NCBI RefSeq assembly: GCF_024346395.1
Contig: NZ_JAGQCW010000002.1
Coordinates: forward strand, 620,001 to 684,000
Length of the DNA stretch: 64,000 bases
Source: Cyanobium sp. AMD-g
Lineage (GTDB): Bacteria > Cyanobacteriota > Cyanobacteriia > PCC-6307 > Cyanobiaceae
Reading direction: 5' to 3'
Below, in pieces: positions 26,178-35,388 of the stretch (positions are counted from its first letter, which is position 1; the number at the start of each line of letters is the position of its first letter). Both the position numbers and the translations under genes were made by a program. Under the pieces are notes generated by a model that did not search any database, had not been told where the DNA came from, and saw only the letters and a program-made list of their open reading frames with translations.

Positions 26178-27788
26178 ATGAAGGCCCGCCCATTCCTGGC
26201 GGTGCTGCTGGCCCTGGTGCTGGTGGTGTTCGGACTGGGGCTCGGTGGCTGGTGGCTGGTGTGGCAGCGCAGTGCCCTGCGGTTGCAGCGCCTGCCGCTC
26301 GTGGTGCCGCGTGCCGCCCGGTTCGTGCCTCGGGATGCTCCCCTCAGCTTCCATCTGTTCAGCGACGGCGACCAGCCCCTGGACTACGCCCGTGCCGTTG
26401 CCCCGCCCCGCCAGCGGCGCCAGGCGGCGGCCGCGGTCGGCCGGCTGCGCGACGGGGCCTTCGCCGCGGCGGGTCTGGACTACGAAACGGAACTGCGCTC
26501 CTGGCTGGTGGCACCCGTGGGTCTGGCCCTGTTCGGGGCGGACGCCGGCGCCGCCGCAGGGGGCCCAAAGGGCGGCTGGCTGCTGGCCCTGGGCAGCCGC
26601 GATGACGACGGCGCCCGCCAGTTTCTGCAGCGCTTCTGGCAGACCCGCAGCCTGGCGGGCACGGATCTCCAGATCAGCACCTACCGGGGCATGGGTCTGA
26701 TCAGCGGCCGGGGGGCCCTGCTGGGCCGCACACCGATGCCGCTGGCCACGGCTCTGGTGGATGACGACCTTGTCCTGATCGCCTCGGGGCGGGGTGTGCT
26801 GGAGCAGGCGCTGGATGTGTCCCAGATCCCTGAGCTCAACCAGGCCGGCCAGGCGTCCTTCCAGGAGGGTCTGCGGCGACTCGGCACCGGCGCCGCCCTG
26901 CTCCAGGCTTCCCCCGAAGCCCTGGAGCGCTGGCTGGGGCTGCCGCTGCCCGCCCCTGCCAACCAGCGGCCCGGTGGTCTGCTGCTGGCCCTGCGACCCG
27001 ACGGCCAAAGCCTGCGACTGTCCGCCCTGCTTGGGCTGCCGGCGGAGATCTCCCTGCCGGAGATCGGCGCCGACGCCGGCCTGGGCCAGGCCCTGCTGGC
27101 CGCCCTGCAGCGTCCCGCCGCCAGCCTCGCCCTGGTGCAGGATCCCGCCACCCTCGCCACGATCCCGTTGCTGCAGCCGCTGCTTGCGCGCCTGGTGGGG
27201 GCGGCGGATGCCGCGGGTCCGGTGCCCGCCCTGGTGGCGGGATCCGACGGGGGACCGCTGCTGGCGGCCGCCAGCGGCGATCGCTGGTTGCTGGGTACGG
27301 CGGCGGACCGGCCGGAGCCCTCGGTGCTGGAGGCGGCCCTGGCGGCCGATGGCCTGATCGCCGCCCCCCTCGAGGTTGACGGCCACCCGCTGCTGGCCTG
27401 GACCCGGCTGCAGGCCAGCCCGGGCCGCCGCGACGGCAGGTCGGAGCAGTTGCAGGCCCCCCTGCTGGGCTGGCGCTGGCAGCGGGGCGACCAGGCCTGG
27501 TGGGGGGAGTCACTCGGCCAGTTGGAGAGTCTGGATGGGCCGCAGAAAGGGGGGGCTGGCCGTCTGCAGGGGCAGTTGGCGGCGCTTGCCGTTCCGGAGG
27601 CCTGCCTGCAATGGGCCCTGGATGGGCCGCGGGCCCGTGACCTGCTGTCGGCCTGGAGGCCCTGGCAACGCCTCACCGCCCTGGCCGGGGGGCCGCTCAT
27701 TGAGCCGGTCACCGGCCTGGCCCTGGCGCTGGAGGGAGAGCCCGGTCTCCTGGCGGTGGAAGCACGCCTCGACTTCGGAGCCGCCTGA
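26178..27788 (+). CDS. DUF3352 membrane-anchored protein
   Basis: A 536-residue protein with one N-terminal transmembrane segment (about 6-29) and a large extracytoplasmic part. FVPRDAPLSFHLFSD after the anchor, and repeated blocks of the GWLLALGSRDDDGARQFL type, match the cyanobacterial DUF3352 family, which has no known function. No enzyme motif is apparent. It is very rich in Ala, Leu and Gly. The sixA-like gene begins 3 nt after its stop. Confidence 0.82.
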   Translation: MKARPFLAVLLALVLVVFGLGLGGWWLVWQRSALRLQRLPLVVPRAARFVPRDAPLSFHLFSDGDQPLDYARAVAPPRQRRQAAAAVGRLRDGAFAAAGLDYETELRSWLVAPVGLALFGADAGAAAGGPKGGWLLALGSRDDDGARQFLQRFWQTRSLAGTDLQISTYRGMGLISGRGALLGRTPMPLATALVDDDLVLIASGRGVLEQALDVSQIPELNQAGQASFQEGLRRLGTGAALLQASPEALERWLGLPLPAPANQRPGGLLLALRPDGQSLRLSALLGLPAEISLPEIGADAGLGQALLAALQRPAASLALVQDPATLATIPLLQPLLARLVGAADAAGPVPALVAGSDGGPLLAAASGDRWLLGTAADRPEPSVLEAALAADGLIAAPLEVDGHPLLAWTRLQASPGRRDGRSEQLQAPLLGWRWQRGDQAWWGESLGQLESLDGPQKGGAGRLQGQLAALAVPEACLQWALDGPRARDLLSAWRPWQRLTALAGGPLIEPVTGLALALEGEPGLLAVEARLDFGAA

Positions 27789-27790
27789 CC

Positions 27791-28315
27791 ATGGCACCAC
27801 CCGTCTGGGAGCTGCTCCTGCTGCGCCACGGCATCGCCGAGGAGCGCAGCCCCGCACGGGTCGATGCGGGGCGGGAGCTCACCGCCGCTGGCCGGGCCCG
27901 CACCCGGGCGGTGCTGGAGCGGGCCGTCCGCCTGGGTCTGGGGGCGGATCGTCTGTACTCCAGCCCCCTGGCCCGGGCCTGGCAAACCGCCGAGATCGCC
28001 CGGATCGTCGGTCTGGCCCCCGCCATCGAGCTGGCCCAGGCCCTTGAGCCCGGCGGGGATCCCCTGCCCCTGCTGCCGGCCTGGTTCAACCAGGGCGATG
28101 AAGCGGCATCCTGCCGGCTGCTCCTGGTGGGCCATGAGCCGGATCTGGGGCTGCTGGCGTCCCGCCTCATCGGGGCGCCGCCCGGCGCCATCGCCCTGCG
28201 CAAGGCGGGTCTGGCCCTGCTGCGTCTCCCCGCCGTTGAGGTCGGCGCTTCGCTGGCCGGCTTGGCCCGTCTGGAGTGGCTGGTGCGCCCCAGGCTCTGG
28301 CTGCCCCGCCCCTGA
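27791..28315 (+). CDS. sixA: SixA-type phosphohistidine phosphatase
   Basis: Histidine phosphatase superfamily protein, 174 residues. The RHG motif is LLLRHGIAEE (phosphohistidine acceptor), with YSSPLARAWQTAEI and the second catalytic His in LLVGHEPDLG. This short form without flap insertions is the SixA type, which removes phosphate from His of histidine-phosphotransfer proteins. The target here is unknown. It starts 3 nt after the DUF3352 gene and ends 68 nt before citrate synthase. Confidence 0.9.
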   Translation: MAPPVWELLLLRHGIAEERSPARVDAGRELTAAGRARTRAVLERAVRLGLGADRLYSSPLARAWQTAEIARIVGLAPAIELAQALEPGGDPLPLLPAWFNQGDEAASCRLLLVGHEPDLGLLASRLIGAPPGAIALRKAGLALLRLPAVEVGASLAGLARLEWLVRPRLWLPRP

Positions 28316-28355
28316 GGCGGCAGCGGGCGCTACGCCATGGGCCCGTTCCTGCGCC

Positions 28356-28361
28356 TAAGTT
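28356..28361 (+). promoter_or_regulatory. candidate -10 box of gltA
   Basis: TAAGTT preceded by GCC, 23 nt before the gltA ATG. An AGGAAG ribosome binding site lies at about 28374-28379. This supports the ATG at 28384 over upstream in-frame starts that would overlap sixA. Confidence 0.45.
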
Positions 28362-28383
28362 CATCGCATCCACAGGAAGCGGC

Positions 28384-29595
28384 ATGGCGGCGGCGAGCAC
28401 CCCAGAGGCGAACGACCCTCAGGGCACCCCTCCCTCGCCTTCGGCGCCGGCGCCCCCCACCTTCCGCCCCGGGCTCGAAGGGGTGCCGGCCACCCAGTCC
28501 GCCATCTGCGACATCGAGGGGCAACGGGGCCTTCTCACCTACCGGGGCTACCCCATCGAGCAGCTCGCCAACCAGAGCAGCTTCCTCGAAACCGCCTACC
28601 TGCTGATCTGGGGCGAGTTGCCGACGATCTTCCAGTTGCGGGAGTTCGAGCAGGAGGTGCAGATGCACCGGCGGCTCAGCTTCCGCATCCGGGACATGAT
28701 GAAGTGCTTCCCGGCCACGGGCCATCCGATGGATGCCCTGCAGGCCAGTGCGGCGTCCCTGGGGCTCTTCTATTCACGGCGTGCCCTCTACGACCCGCAG
28801 TACATCGTTGATGCGGTGGTGCGGCTGATTGCCAAGATCCCCACGATGGTGGCGGCGTTCCAGCTGATCCGGAAGGGTCAGGATCCGATCCAGCCCCGGG
28901 ACGACCTCGCCTACTCGGCCAACTTCCTCTACATGCTCACGGAGCGGGAGCCCGATCCCCTGGCGGCCCGGATCTTCGATGCCTGTCTGATCCTGCACGC
29001 CGAGCACAGCCTCAACGCCAGCACCTTCAGTGCCCGGGTCACCGCCAGCACCCTCACCGACCCCTACGCCGTGGTGGCCTCTGCCGTGGGGACCCTGGCC
29101 GGGCCCCTGCATGGTGGTGCCAACGAGGACGTGCTGGACATGCTCGACCAGATCGGCAGCATCGATCAGGTGGAGCCCTGGCTCGATCGAGCCATCGCCC
29201 AGAAGCAGAAGATCATGGGCTTCGGCCATCGCGAGTACCGGGTCAAGGACCCGCGGGCCGTGATCCTGCAGGGCCTGGCCGAGGAGCTTTTCCAGCGCTT
29301 TGGCCATGACGCCATGTACGACGTGGCCCTCAAGCTCGAGGAAGTGGCGGAGCGGCGCCTCGGGCCGAAGGGCATCTTCCCGAACGTTGACTTCTATTCA
29401 GGGCTGGTTTACCGAAAGCTCGGTATTCCCCGCGACCTGTTCACCCCCATCTTCGCCATCGCCCGTACGGCAGGATGGCTGGCCCACTGGAAGGAACAAC
29501 TGGGTGCCAACCGCATCTACCGTCCCTCGCAGCTCTACACCGGTCCCGCCCAACGGGGCTGGCTGCCACTGGAAAGCCGTCCGGTTCCTGGCTGA
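28384..29595 (+). CDS. gltA: citrate synthase
   Basis: Condenses acetyl-CoA and oxaloacetate at the head of the incomplete cyanobacterial TCA cycle. 403 residues; the first 25 are a Pro/Ala-rich leader. Signatures are GLEGVPATQSAICDIEG, YRGYPIEQLA, the active-site LILHAEHSLNASTFSARV with one catalytic His, GPLHGGANEDVLDML with another, GFGHREYRVKDPRA, and the catalytic Asp in VDFYSGLVY. The upstream AGGAAG and -10 box fix the start. ndhA begins 39 nt downstream after its own promoter box. Confidence 0.97.
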   Translation: MAAASTPEANDPQGTPPSPSAPAPPTFRPGLEGVPATQSAICDIEGQRGLLTYRGYPIEQLANQSSFLETAYLLIWGELPTIFQLREFEQEVQMHRRLSFRIRDMMKCFPATGHPMDALQASAASLGLFYSRRALYDPQYIVDAVVRLIAKIPTMVAAFQLIRKGQDPIQPRDDLAYSANFLYMLTEREPDPLAARIFDACLILHAEHSLNASTFSARVTASTLTDPYAVVASAVGTLAGPLHGGANEDVLDMLDQIGSIDQVEPWLDRAIAQKQKIMGFGHREYRVKDPRAVILQGLAEELFQRFGHDAMYDVALKLEEVAERRLGPKGIFPNVDFYSGLVYRKLGIPRDLFTPIFAIARTAGWLAHWKEQLGANRIYRPSQLYTGPAQRGWLPLESRPVPG

Positions 29596-29608
29596 CCCCG
29601 TTTCCCCC

Positions 29609-29614
29609 TAGGTT
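29609..29614 (+). promoter_or_regulatory. candidate -10 box of ndhAIGE
   Basis: TAGGTT in the context CCCCCTAGGTTCC, 21 nt before the ndhA ATG, with a CGGAG ribosome binding site between. It would drive the ndhA-I-G-E-nadK run. Confidence 0.5.
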
Positions 29615-29634
29615 CCCCCCACCGGAGTTCTCTG

Positions 29635-30798
29635 ATGCTGTCCACTGGCCTGCTGGGTGCCACCGTTACGCCCCCTGGTGCTCCCCCTGGTCTCGATCTC
29701 CAGTCGAGCTTCATCGACCTGGCCGAGGCCATGGGCCTCACTGCAGGTGCCGCTCGCCTGCTCTGGCTGCCACTGCCGATGGTGCTGGTGCTCGTGGGGG
29801 CCGTGGTCGGTGTCCTGGTCAGCGTCTGGCTGGAGCGGAAGATCTCCGCGGCGGTGCAACAGCGCATTGGTCCCGAATACGCCGGTGCCCTGGGCGTGCT
29901 CCAGCCCCTGGCCGATGGCCTCAAGCTGGTGTTCAAGGAGGACATCATCCCGGCCAGGGCCGACTCCGTGCTCTTCAGCCTCGGCCCGGTACTGGTGGTG
30001 GTTCCGGTGATCCTGTCCTGGCTCGTGGTGCCGTTCGGCCAGAACCTGCTGATCAGCAACGTGGGGGTGGGCATCTTCCTCTGGATCGCCCTGAGCAGCA
30101 TCCAGCCGATCGGCCTACTGATGAGCGGCTACTCCAGCAACAACAAGTACTCCCTGCTCGGGGGCCTGCGGGCGGCGGCCCAGTCGATCAGCTACGAGAT
30201 CCCCCTGGCCCTGGCGGTGCTGGCCGTGGTGATGATGAGCAACTCCCTCAGCACCGTCGACATCGTTGCCCAGCAGACCGGAGCCGGCATCCTGAGCTGG
30301 AACATCTGGCGCCAGCCTGTCGGCTTCGTGATCTTCTGGATCTGCGCCCTGGCGGAGTGCGAGCGCCTTCCCTTCGACCTGCCGGAGGCCGAGGAGGAAC
30401 TGGTGGCCGGCTACCAGACGGAGTACTCCGGTATGAAGTTCGCCCTGTTCTATCTGGGCAGCTACATCAACCTGGTGCTGTCGGCCCTGCTGGTGTCCGT
30501 GCTCTACCTGGGCGGCTGGAGCTTCCCTGTTCCCGTCGAGTGGATCACCGGCTGGCTCGGGGTCTCCCCCGATGCCCCCCTGGTCCAGGTGATCACCGGT
30601 TCGATCGGCATCGTCAGCACAATCCTGAAGGCCTACCTGCTGGTGTTCTTCGCGATCCTGCTGCGCTGGACCACCCCACGGGTGCGGATCGACCAGCTGC
30701 TCGATCTGGGCTGGAAATTCCTGCTTCCGATCGCCCTGGTCAACCTCCTGGTCACCGCCGGCCTCAAGCTGGCCTTCCCCGTCGCCTTCGGCGGCTGA
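29635..30798 (+). CDS. ndhA: NAD(P)H-quinone oxidoreductase subunit 1
   Basis: Membrane subunit NdhA (ND1/NuoH type), 387 residues, about eight transmembrane helices. It lines the quinone chamber at the junction with the peripheral arm. Motifs include [20 protein letters not shown] (about 65-84), [20 protein letters not shown], and the quinone-site [26 protein letters not shown]-like [18 protein letters not shown] follows. It leads the ndhA-I-G-E order found in cyanobacteria and plastids. Confidence 0.98.
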   Translation: MLSTGLLGATVTPPGAPPGLDLQSSFIDLAEAMGLTAGAARLLWLPLPMVLVLVGAVVGVLVSVWLERKISAAVQQRIGPEYAGALGVLQPLADGLKLVFKEDIIPARADSVLFSLGPVLVVVPVILSWLVVPFGQNLLISNVGVGIFLWIALSSIQPIGLLMSGYSSNNKYSLLGGLRAAAQSISYEIPLALAVLAVVMMSNSLSTVDIVAQQTGAGILSWNIWRQPVGFVIFWICALAECERLPFDLPEAEEELVAGYQTEYSGMKFALFYLGSYINLVLSALLVSVLYLGGWSFPVPVEWITGWLGVSPDAPLVQVITGSIGIVSTILKAYLLVFFAILLRWTTPRVRIDQLLDLGWKFLLPIALVNLLVTAGLKLAFPVAFGG

Positions 30799-30877
30799 TC
30801 CGGTCGCGCCGATACCAACGGCCCAGCGCCCCTAGGGCCATCATGGTCCCCATCCCGTAACCCCCTCGCCCCCAGCC

Positions 30878-31510
30878 ATGTTCGGGTTTCTCAAACAAGT
30901 CGGTGACTACACCCGGGAGGCGGTGAGCGCGGCCCAGACCATGACCCAGGGTCTGGCGGTCACCTTCGACCACCTGCGCCGGCGCCCGATCACGGTGCAG
31001 TACCCCTACGAGAAGCTGATCCCCTCAGAGCGTTACCGGGGCCGGATCCACTACGAACTCGACAAGTGCATCTCCTGCGAGGTGTGTGTGCGGGTCTGCC
31101 CCATCAACCTGCCGGTGGTGGATTGGGTGATGAACAAGTCCACCAAGAAGAAGGAGCTGCGCAACTACTCGATCGATTTCGGCGTGTGCATCTTCTGCGG
31201 CAACTGCGTGGAGTACTGCCCCACCAACTGCCTCTCCATGACCGAGGAGTACGAGTTGGCGGCCTTTGACCGCCACAGCCTCAACTACGACAACGTCGCC
31301 CTTGGCCGCCTGCCCACCAGCGTCACCTCCGATCCGGCGGTGTTTGCCCTGCGGGAGCTGGCCTACCTTCCCAAGGGCGCCCTGGACCCCCATGGTGTGC
31401 CCGCCAGCGAGCCCCGTGCAGGCCAGCTGCCTTCCCAGTTGCTGGAATCCCTCCAGAAGGAGCCAGCCCCCAGCGGCGCCGCCCCTTCCGACAGCACCGG
31501 AGAGTCCTGA
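30878..31510 (+). CDS. ndhI: NAD(P)H-quinone oxidoreductase subunit I
   Basis: Peripheral-arm ferredoxin-like subunit, 210 residues, carrying two [4Fe-4S] clusters. The two binding motifs are [12 protein letters not shown] and [12 protein letters not shown], about 40 residues apart. The N-terminal amphipathic region [16 protein letters not shown] is typical. The C-terminal tail of about 40 residues is low complexity. A 79-nt spacer separates it from ndhA, and its stop overlaps the ndhG ATG by one base. Confidence 0.98.
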   Translation: MFGFLKQVGDYTREAVSAAQTMTQGLAVTFDHLRRRPITVQYPYEKLIPSERYRGRIHYELDKCISCEVCVRVCPINLPVVDWVMNKSTKKKELRNYSIDFGVCIFCGNCVEYCPTNCLSMTEEYELAAFDRHSLNYDNVALGRLPTSVTSDPAVFALRELAYLPKGALDPHGVPASEPRAGQLPSQLLESLQKEPAPSGAAPSDSTGES

Positions 31511-32136
31511 TGTCGATCGCCTCCACCACCCAGCAGATCTGCTTCCTCGTGCTTTCGGCCACCACCGTGGTCGGCTCCCTCGGCGTGGTCCTGCTGCCCA
31601 ACATCGTCTATTCCGCCTTCCTGCTTGGGGGTGTGTTCCTTTCGGTAGCCGGGCTGTATCTGCTGCTCAACGCCAGCTTCGTCGCCGCGGCGCAGATCCT
31701 CGTCTATGTGGGCGCAGTCAATGTCCTGATCCTGTTCGCGATCATGCTCGTGAACAAGCAGGAAACCCTCGCCGCGATCCCTGGGCTGCTGGTGCGTCGG
31801 CTTCTGTCGGGGGCCGTCTGCGCCGGCCTCTTCGCCCTGCTGCTGCGGGTGGCCTTCACCACCAACTGGGCCCTGCCGGGTCCGACGCCCGTCGGCGAAG
31901 AGGCCACCATCCGCATCGGCGAGCACCTGTTCACCGATTACCTGCTGCCGTTTGAGCTGGCCTCGGTTCTCCTGCTGATGGCGATGATCGGGGCGATCGT
32001 GCTGGCTCGCCGCGACGTCTTCAGCACCGATGTGATCACCGGTGAGCCGGCCGATCAGGGGCTGATCGAAAAGGACCGCACGCCCCTGCTGATCGAGAAA
32101 TCCGCCCCCGCTCCCACCCTCCTTTCCAAGCCATGA
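31510..32136 (+). CDS. ndhG: NAD(P)H-quinone oxidoreductase subunit 6
   Basis: Membrane subunit NdhG (ND6/NuoJ type), 208 residues with five hydrophobic segments. [21 protein letters not shown] and [20 protein letters not shown] include the unusual helix region characteristic of ND6 proteins. A soluble C-terminal tail of about 40 residues contains the family-like ARRDVFSTD. It starts at the last base of the ndhI stop and overlaps ndhE by 4 nt (ATGA). Confidence 0.97.
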   Translation: MSIASTTQQICFLVLSATTVVGSLGVVLLPNIVYSAFLLGGVFLSVAGLYLLLNASFVAAAQILVYVGAVNVLILFAIMLVNKQETLAAIPGLLVRRLLSGAVCAGLFALLLRVAFTTNWALPGPTPVGEEATIRIGEHLFTDYLLPFELASVLLLMAMIGAIVLARRDVFSTDVITGEPADQGLIEKDRTPLLIEKSAPAPTLLSKP

Positions 32137-32462
32137 GCACCGACCTCGCCTCTCCGATCCCTCTGGAGGCCTTTCTTTCCGTCGCGGCCATGTTGTTCTG
32201 CGTCGGCGTCTGGGGGCTGATCAACAGCCGCAACGCCGTGCGGGTGCTGATGAGCATCGAGTTGATGCTGAACGCCGTCAACATCAACCTGATGGCTTTC
32301 TCCAACTACCTCGATGGCCAGCTGATCCGCGGCCAGGTGTTCGCCATCTTCGTGATCACCGTCGCCGCAGCTGAAGCGGCCGTTGGTCTGGCCATCCTGC
32401 TGTCGCTCTATCGCAACCGGGAAACAGTGGATATGGAGCGCTTCAACCTGCTGCGCTGGTAG
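32133..32462 (+). CDS. ndhE: NAD(P)H-quinone oxidoreductase subunit 4L
   Basis: Membrane subunit NdhE (ND4L/NuoK type), 109 residues, three transmembrane helices. [20 protein letters not shown] contains the conserved intramembrane glutamate, and [22 protein letters not shown] contains the second. Both acidic residues are part of the proton path. It overlaps ndhG by 4 nt. nadK follows 27 nt later, so NADPH supply and NDH-1 may share a transcript. Confidence 0.98.
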   Translation: MSTDLASPIPLEAFLSVAAMLFCVGVWGLINSRNAVRVLMSIELMLNAVNINLMAFSNYLDGQLIRGQVFAIFVITVAAAEAAVGLAILLSLYRNRETVDMERFNLLRW

Positions 32463-32489
32463 CCGTGCACATCTCATGCCATCCGGCCC

Positions 32490-33479
32490 ATGCAGCTTGA
32501 GCGGGTCTGGCTGATCCTTCGCAAGGGCAGCCAGGCGGCCCAGCGCCAGGCCCGTCGCTGTGCCCAGGACCTTCGCTCCCAGGGTGTCATCGTCACCACC
32601 GCCGTCAGCGGCCTGGGATTGAATCCCTTCCCTGGCCTGCTGGCCACCGAGAGCGACCTTCCCGACCTGGCCATTGTGCTCGGTGGCGACGGCACGGTCC
32701 TGGCGGCGGCTCGCCACCTGGCCAGCTTTGCTGTGCCGGTGCTCAGCTTCAACGTCGGCGGCCACCTGGGCTTCCTCACCCATGAACGGCGCCTGCTGCG
32801 GTTGCGGGGCGAGGCCAACGGGGAAGCCGGCAGCCACGACCCTGACGACACCCTCTGGCAACGCCTGCGGGACGACCGCTTCGCGATCGAGAAGCGCATG
32901 ATGCTGGAAGCCCGGATCGATCGGGGGGACGGTGTGCCCCTGGAGGGAGACGTCCCCGCTGACGGCGATCTGAACGGGGTCGGCGATGGACCCCATGGCG
33001 CCCTCAACGACTTCTACTTCCGCCCGTACCTCGATGAGCTCTCTCCCACCTGCATGTTGGAGCTGGAGATCGACGGGGAGGTGGTGGACCAGTACCGGGG
33101 CGACGGCCTGATCATCGCCACCCCCACCGGCTCCACCGGCTACGCGATGGCCGCCGGTGGACCGATCCTGCATCCGGGCATCGAAGCGATCGTGGTCACG
33201 CCGATCTGCCCGATGAGCCTCTCCAGCCGGGCGGTGGTGGTTCCTCCCGGCTCGCGGCTGTCGGTCTGGCCCCTGGGGGAGGCCAGCCGTCGGGTCAAGC
33301 TCTGGAAGGACGGAGCCCATGCCACCGTGCTCGAACCGGGCGATCGCTGCGTCCTGCAGCGGGGGCGCCACCCTGTGCTGATGCTCCAGTTGGAGCAGAG
33401 CCCCTCGTACTACAGCACCCTCACCCACAAGCTCCACTGGGCCGGCAGCCTCACCGCTGGTGAACCGTCCCGCAACTGA
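32490..33479 (+). CDS. nadK: NAD kinase
   Basis: ATP-NAD kinase, 329 residues, producing NADP. The GGDGT motif is in [19 protein letters not shown] (quoted part: VLGGDGTVL), preceded by the usual N-terminal Rossmann-like half. [13 protein letters not shown], the NDFYFRP region (normally NE or ND), and [18 protein letters not shown] follow. The central segment has an insertion (about 125-170) typical of cyanobacterial NadK1-type enzymes. It follows ndhE by 27 nt and is followed by a CYTH gene. Confidence 0.96.
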   Translation: MQLERVWLILRKGSQAAQRQARRCAQDLRSQGVIVTTAVSGLGLNPFPGLLATESDLPDLAIVLGGDGTVLAAARHLASFAVPVLSFNVGGHLGFLTHERRLLRLRGEANGEAGSHDPDDTLWQRLRDDRFAIEKRMMLEARIDRGDGVPLEGDVPADGDLNGVGDGPHGALNDFYFRPYLDELSPTCMLELEIDGEVVDQYRGDGLIIATPTGSTGYAMAAGGPILHPGIEAIVVTPICPMSLSSRAVVVPPGSRLSVWPLGEASRRVKLWKDGAHATVLEPGDRCVLQRGRHPVLMLQLEQSPSYYSTLTHKLHWAGSLTAGEPSRN

Positions 33480-33510
33480 ACGGCTCCACTCCGCCCTGCC
33501 ACCCCTCCCC

Positions 33511-34065
33511 ATGGCCCTGGAAATCGAGCGTCGCTTCCTCGTCAGTGGCGACCAATGGCGCTCCCATGCCCACCGGGCCAGGGCCATCCGCCAGGGTTAT
33601 CTCTCAACCGGTAACGGGGAGCTCACCCTGCGGGTGCGGCTGGCCCGGGCCCCTGATGGTGCCATGGAGGCGTTTCTCACCCTCAAGCTGCCGGCCGTCG
33701 AAGCGGTGGCGGCGTCAGCCTCCGCCGCTCAGGCCCTGACACGGCAGGAGTACGAGTACCCGATCCCGGCCATCGATGCTGAGGCCCTGTTGGAGCAATC
33801 CGTCCATCAGGTGAGCAAGACGCGGTACGGCCTGGATCTGCCCGGTGGCGACTGGGTGCTGGATGTGTTCGAGGCCGACAATGCCCCCCTGGTGGTGGCG
33901 GAGGTGGAACTGGAGCGGGCCGATCAGGCGGTGGCCGTTCCCGGCTGGTGCTCCAGGGAGATCACTGGGCGCCGCGACCTCAGCAATGCGGCCCTGGCAC
34001 ACCATCCGCTGGTGGCGTGGCCGGCGGCCGAACGGGAGTCTCTCCTGCTGCCCCGGAGCGGCTGA
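33511..34065 (+). CDS. CYTH-domain phosphohydrolase
   Basis: About 184 residues from ATG 33511, a single CYTH beta-tunnel domain likely to hydrolyse inorganic triphosphate or related polyphosphates with metal. The N-terminal signature ExExK appears as EIERRFLV, so the lysine is Arg. Later charged strands RVRLARAP, FLTLKLP, QEYEYPIPA, SKTRYGLDLPGGDWVLDVFEADN and VAEVELE line the tunnel. A GTG at 33460 would extend it into nadK and is less likely. Confidence 0.9.
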   Translation: MALEIERRFLVSGDQWRSHAHRARAIRQGYLSTGNGELTLRVRLARAPDGAMEAFLTLKLPAVEAVAASASAAQALTRQEYEYPIPAIDAEALLEQSVHQVSKTRYGLDLPGGDWVLDVFEADNAPLVVAEVELERADQAVAVPGWCSREITGRRDLSNAALAHHPLVAWPAAERESLLLPRSG

Positions 34066-34067
34066 GC

Positions 34068-34385
34068 TCAGCTGGGCCTGGAAGGATCGACATGGGGCAG
34101 GGCGCAGCAGTTGAAGCCGTCGCGGCAGATCTTGCCGTGGTCCATGGCCCAGTTCAGCAGGGCCACCCGGTTCTTGGCGCCGGTCTTGGTGAAGATGTTG
34201 CTGACGTGGTTGTCGACGGTGCGCTTGCTGATGGTCAGCTGGCCAGCGATCTCCAGGTTGGTGAGGCCCGTGGCCACCAGCTCGATGATCTCGAGTTCCC
34301 TCTCCGATAACTCGCTGCGTACATGAACCATGGGCCGCTCCGGGGACGGGGGCATCGATGGTGCCGGGGGCTTGCGCTCAGCCAT
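34068..34385 (-). CDS. pedR: PedR-like LuxR-type transcription regulator
   Basis: A 105-residue protein of a short disordered leader plus a LuxR-type HTH without receiver domain: LSERELEIIELVATGLTNLEI, then ISKRTVDNHVSNIFTKTGAKNRVALLNWAMDHGKICRDGFNCCALP (only the ends matter: ISKRTVDNHVS and KICRDGFNCC). The C-terminal cysteines match the PedR family of Synechocystis, a regulator that responds to photosynthetic electron transport through thioredoxin. The start at 34385 is chosen because a TAGAGT box lies 23 nt upstream, inside the longer frame from 34430. Divergent from metF. Confidence 0.88.
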   Translation of the reverse strand: MAERKPPAPSMPPSPERPMVHVRSELSERELEIIELVATGLTNLEIAGQLTISKRTVDNHVSNIFTKTGAKNRVALLNWAMDHGKICRDGFNCCALPHVDPSRPS

Positions 34386-34407
34386 CGGCTCCTCGGCGGT
34401 TCCCCTC

Positions 34408-34413
34408 ACTCTA
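34408..34413 (-). promoter_or_regulatory. candidate -10 box of pedR
   Basis: Minus strand reads TGCCTAGAGTGAGG. TAGAGT is 23 nt before the ATG at 34385, within the 43-nt gap to divergent metF. Confidence 0.45.
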
Positions 34414-34428
34414 GGCAGCGGCTGATCC

Positions 34429-35388
34429 ATGATGCCCCTGTCATGGAGATGGCCGTTGCAGCTTCGAGAGGCCCTGACGGACGGCCGCTTCGCCGTCACG
34501 GCGGAAGTGACTCCGCCCCGAGGCGGTGACGCCGGTCGCACCCTTGAGGCCGCGGCGGCGCTGCGGGGCCTGGTGCAGGCGGTCAATGTCACCGACGGTA
34601 GCCGGGCGGTGATGCGGATGAGCAGCCTGGCGATGTGCCGCCTGCTGCTGGAGGCCGGCATTGAGCCCGTGCTGCAGATGACCTGCCGCGACCGCAATCG
34701 CATCGCCCTCCAGGCCGACCTGCTCGGCGCCCACGCCCTCGGCATCCGCAACCTGCTCTGCCTCACCGGTGACCCGGTGCGGGCCGGGGATCAGCCTGGG
34801 GTCCGGGCGGTGAATGAACTGGAAGCGGTGCGGCTGCTGCAGCTCGTGCGGGCCCTCAATGCCGGCCAGGATCCGGTGAAGGGGGAGTTGCCGGATGGGG
34901 CCACGGCGCTCTTCCCCGGCGCCGCCGCCGATCCCCAGTCCCCCAGCTGGAGCGGACTGTGCTCCAGGGTCCGGCGCAAACAGGAGGCCGGAGCCCGCTT
35001 CCTCCAGACCCAGATGGTGATGGACACCGCCTGCCTGCGCCGTTTTGTGGAGGAGATCACCGCCCCACTCGGGCTGCCGGTGCTGGCCGGGGTGTTTCTG
35101 CTCAAGTCGGCCCGCAACGCCCAGTTCATCAACCGTGTGGTGCCCGGGGCCCGTATCCCCCAGTCCCTGATCGATCGCCTTGCCGGCGCTGCAGACCCGG
35201 CGGCGGAAGGTGTGATGATCGCCGCGGAACAGGTGGCGTCCTACCGCTCCATTGCCCAGGGGGTGCACCTGATGGCCATCAAGGCCGAGCACCGCATCCC
35301 CCAGATCCTTCGATTGGCGGGCCTAGGGGGCTCCGCTGGCGGCGAGGTCGGTGCCGAGCAGCTCGGCCATGGCCTTCTGCTGCGGTGA
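34429..35388 (+). CDS. metF: methylenetetrahydrofolate reductase
   Basis: MetF-type TIM-barrel flavoenzyme, about 319 residues, reducing methylene-THF to methyl-THF for methionine synthesis. Recognisable parts are FAVTAEVTPPRGGD with the catalytic Glu, NVTDGSRAVMRMSSLA, QMTCRDRNRIALQADLLGA (head quoted), NLLCLTGDPVRAGDQPG, and a barrel end with FLQTQMVMD and VLAGVFLLKSARNAQFIN. The last 22 codons overlap the convergent sugar-nucleotide pyrophosphorylase gene by 66 nt. It is divergent from pedR. Confidence 0.93.
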   Translation: MMPLSWRWPLQLREALTDGRFAVTAEVTPPRGGDAGRTLEAAAALRGLVQAVNVTDGSRAVMRMSSLAMCRLLLEAGIEPVLQMTCRDRNRIALQADLLGAHALGIRNLLCLTGDPVRAGDQPGVRAVNELEAVRLLQLVRALNAGQDPVKGELPDGATALFPGAAADPQSPSWSGLCSRVRRKQEAGARFLQTQMVMDTACLRRFVEEITAPLGLPVLAGVFLLKSARNAQFINRVVPGARIPQSLIDRLAGAADPAAEGVMIAAEQVASYRSIAQGVHLMAIKAEHRIPQILRLAGLGGSAGGEVGAEQLGHGLLLR

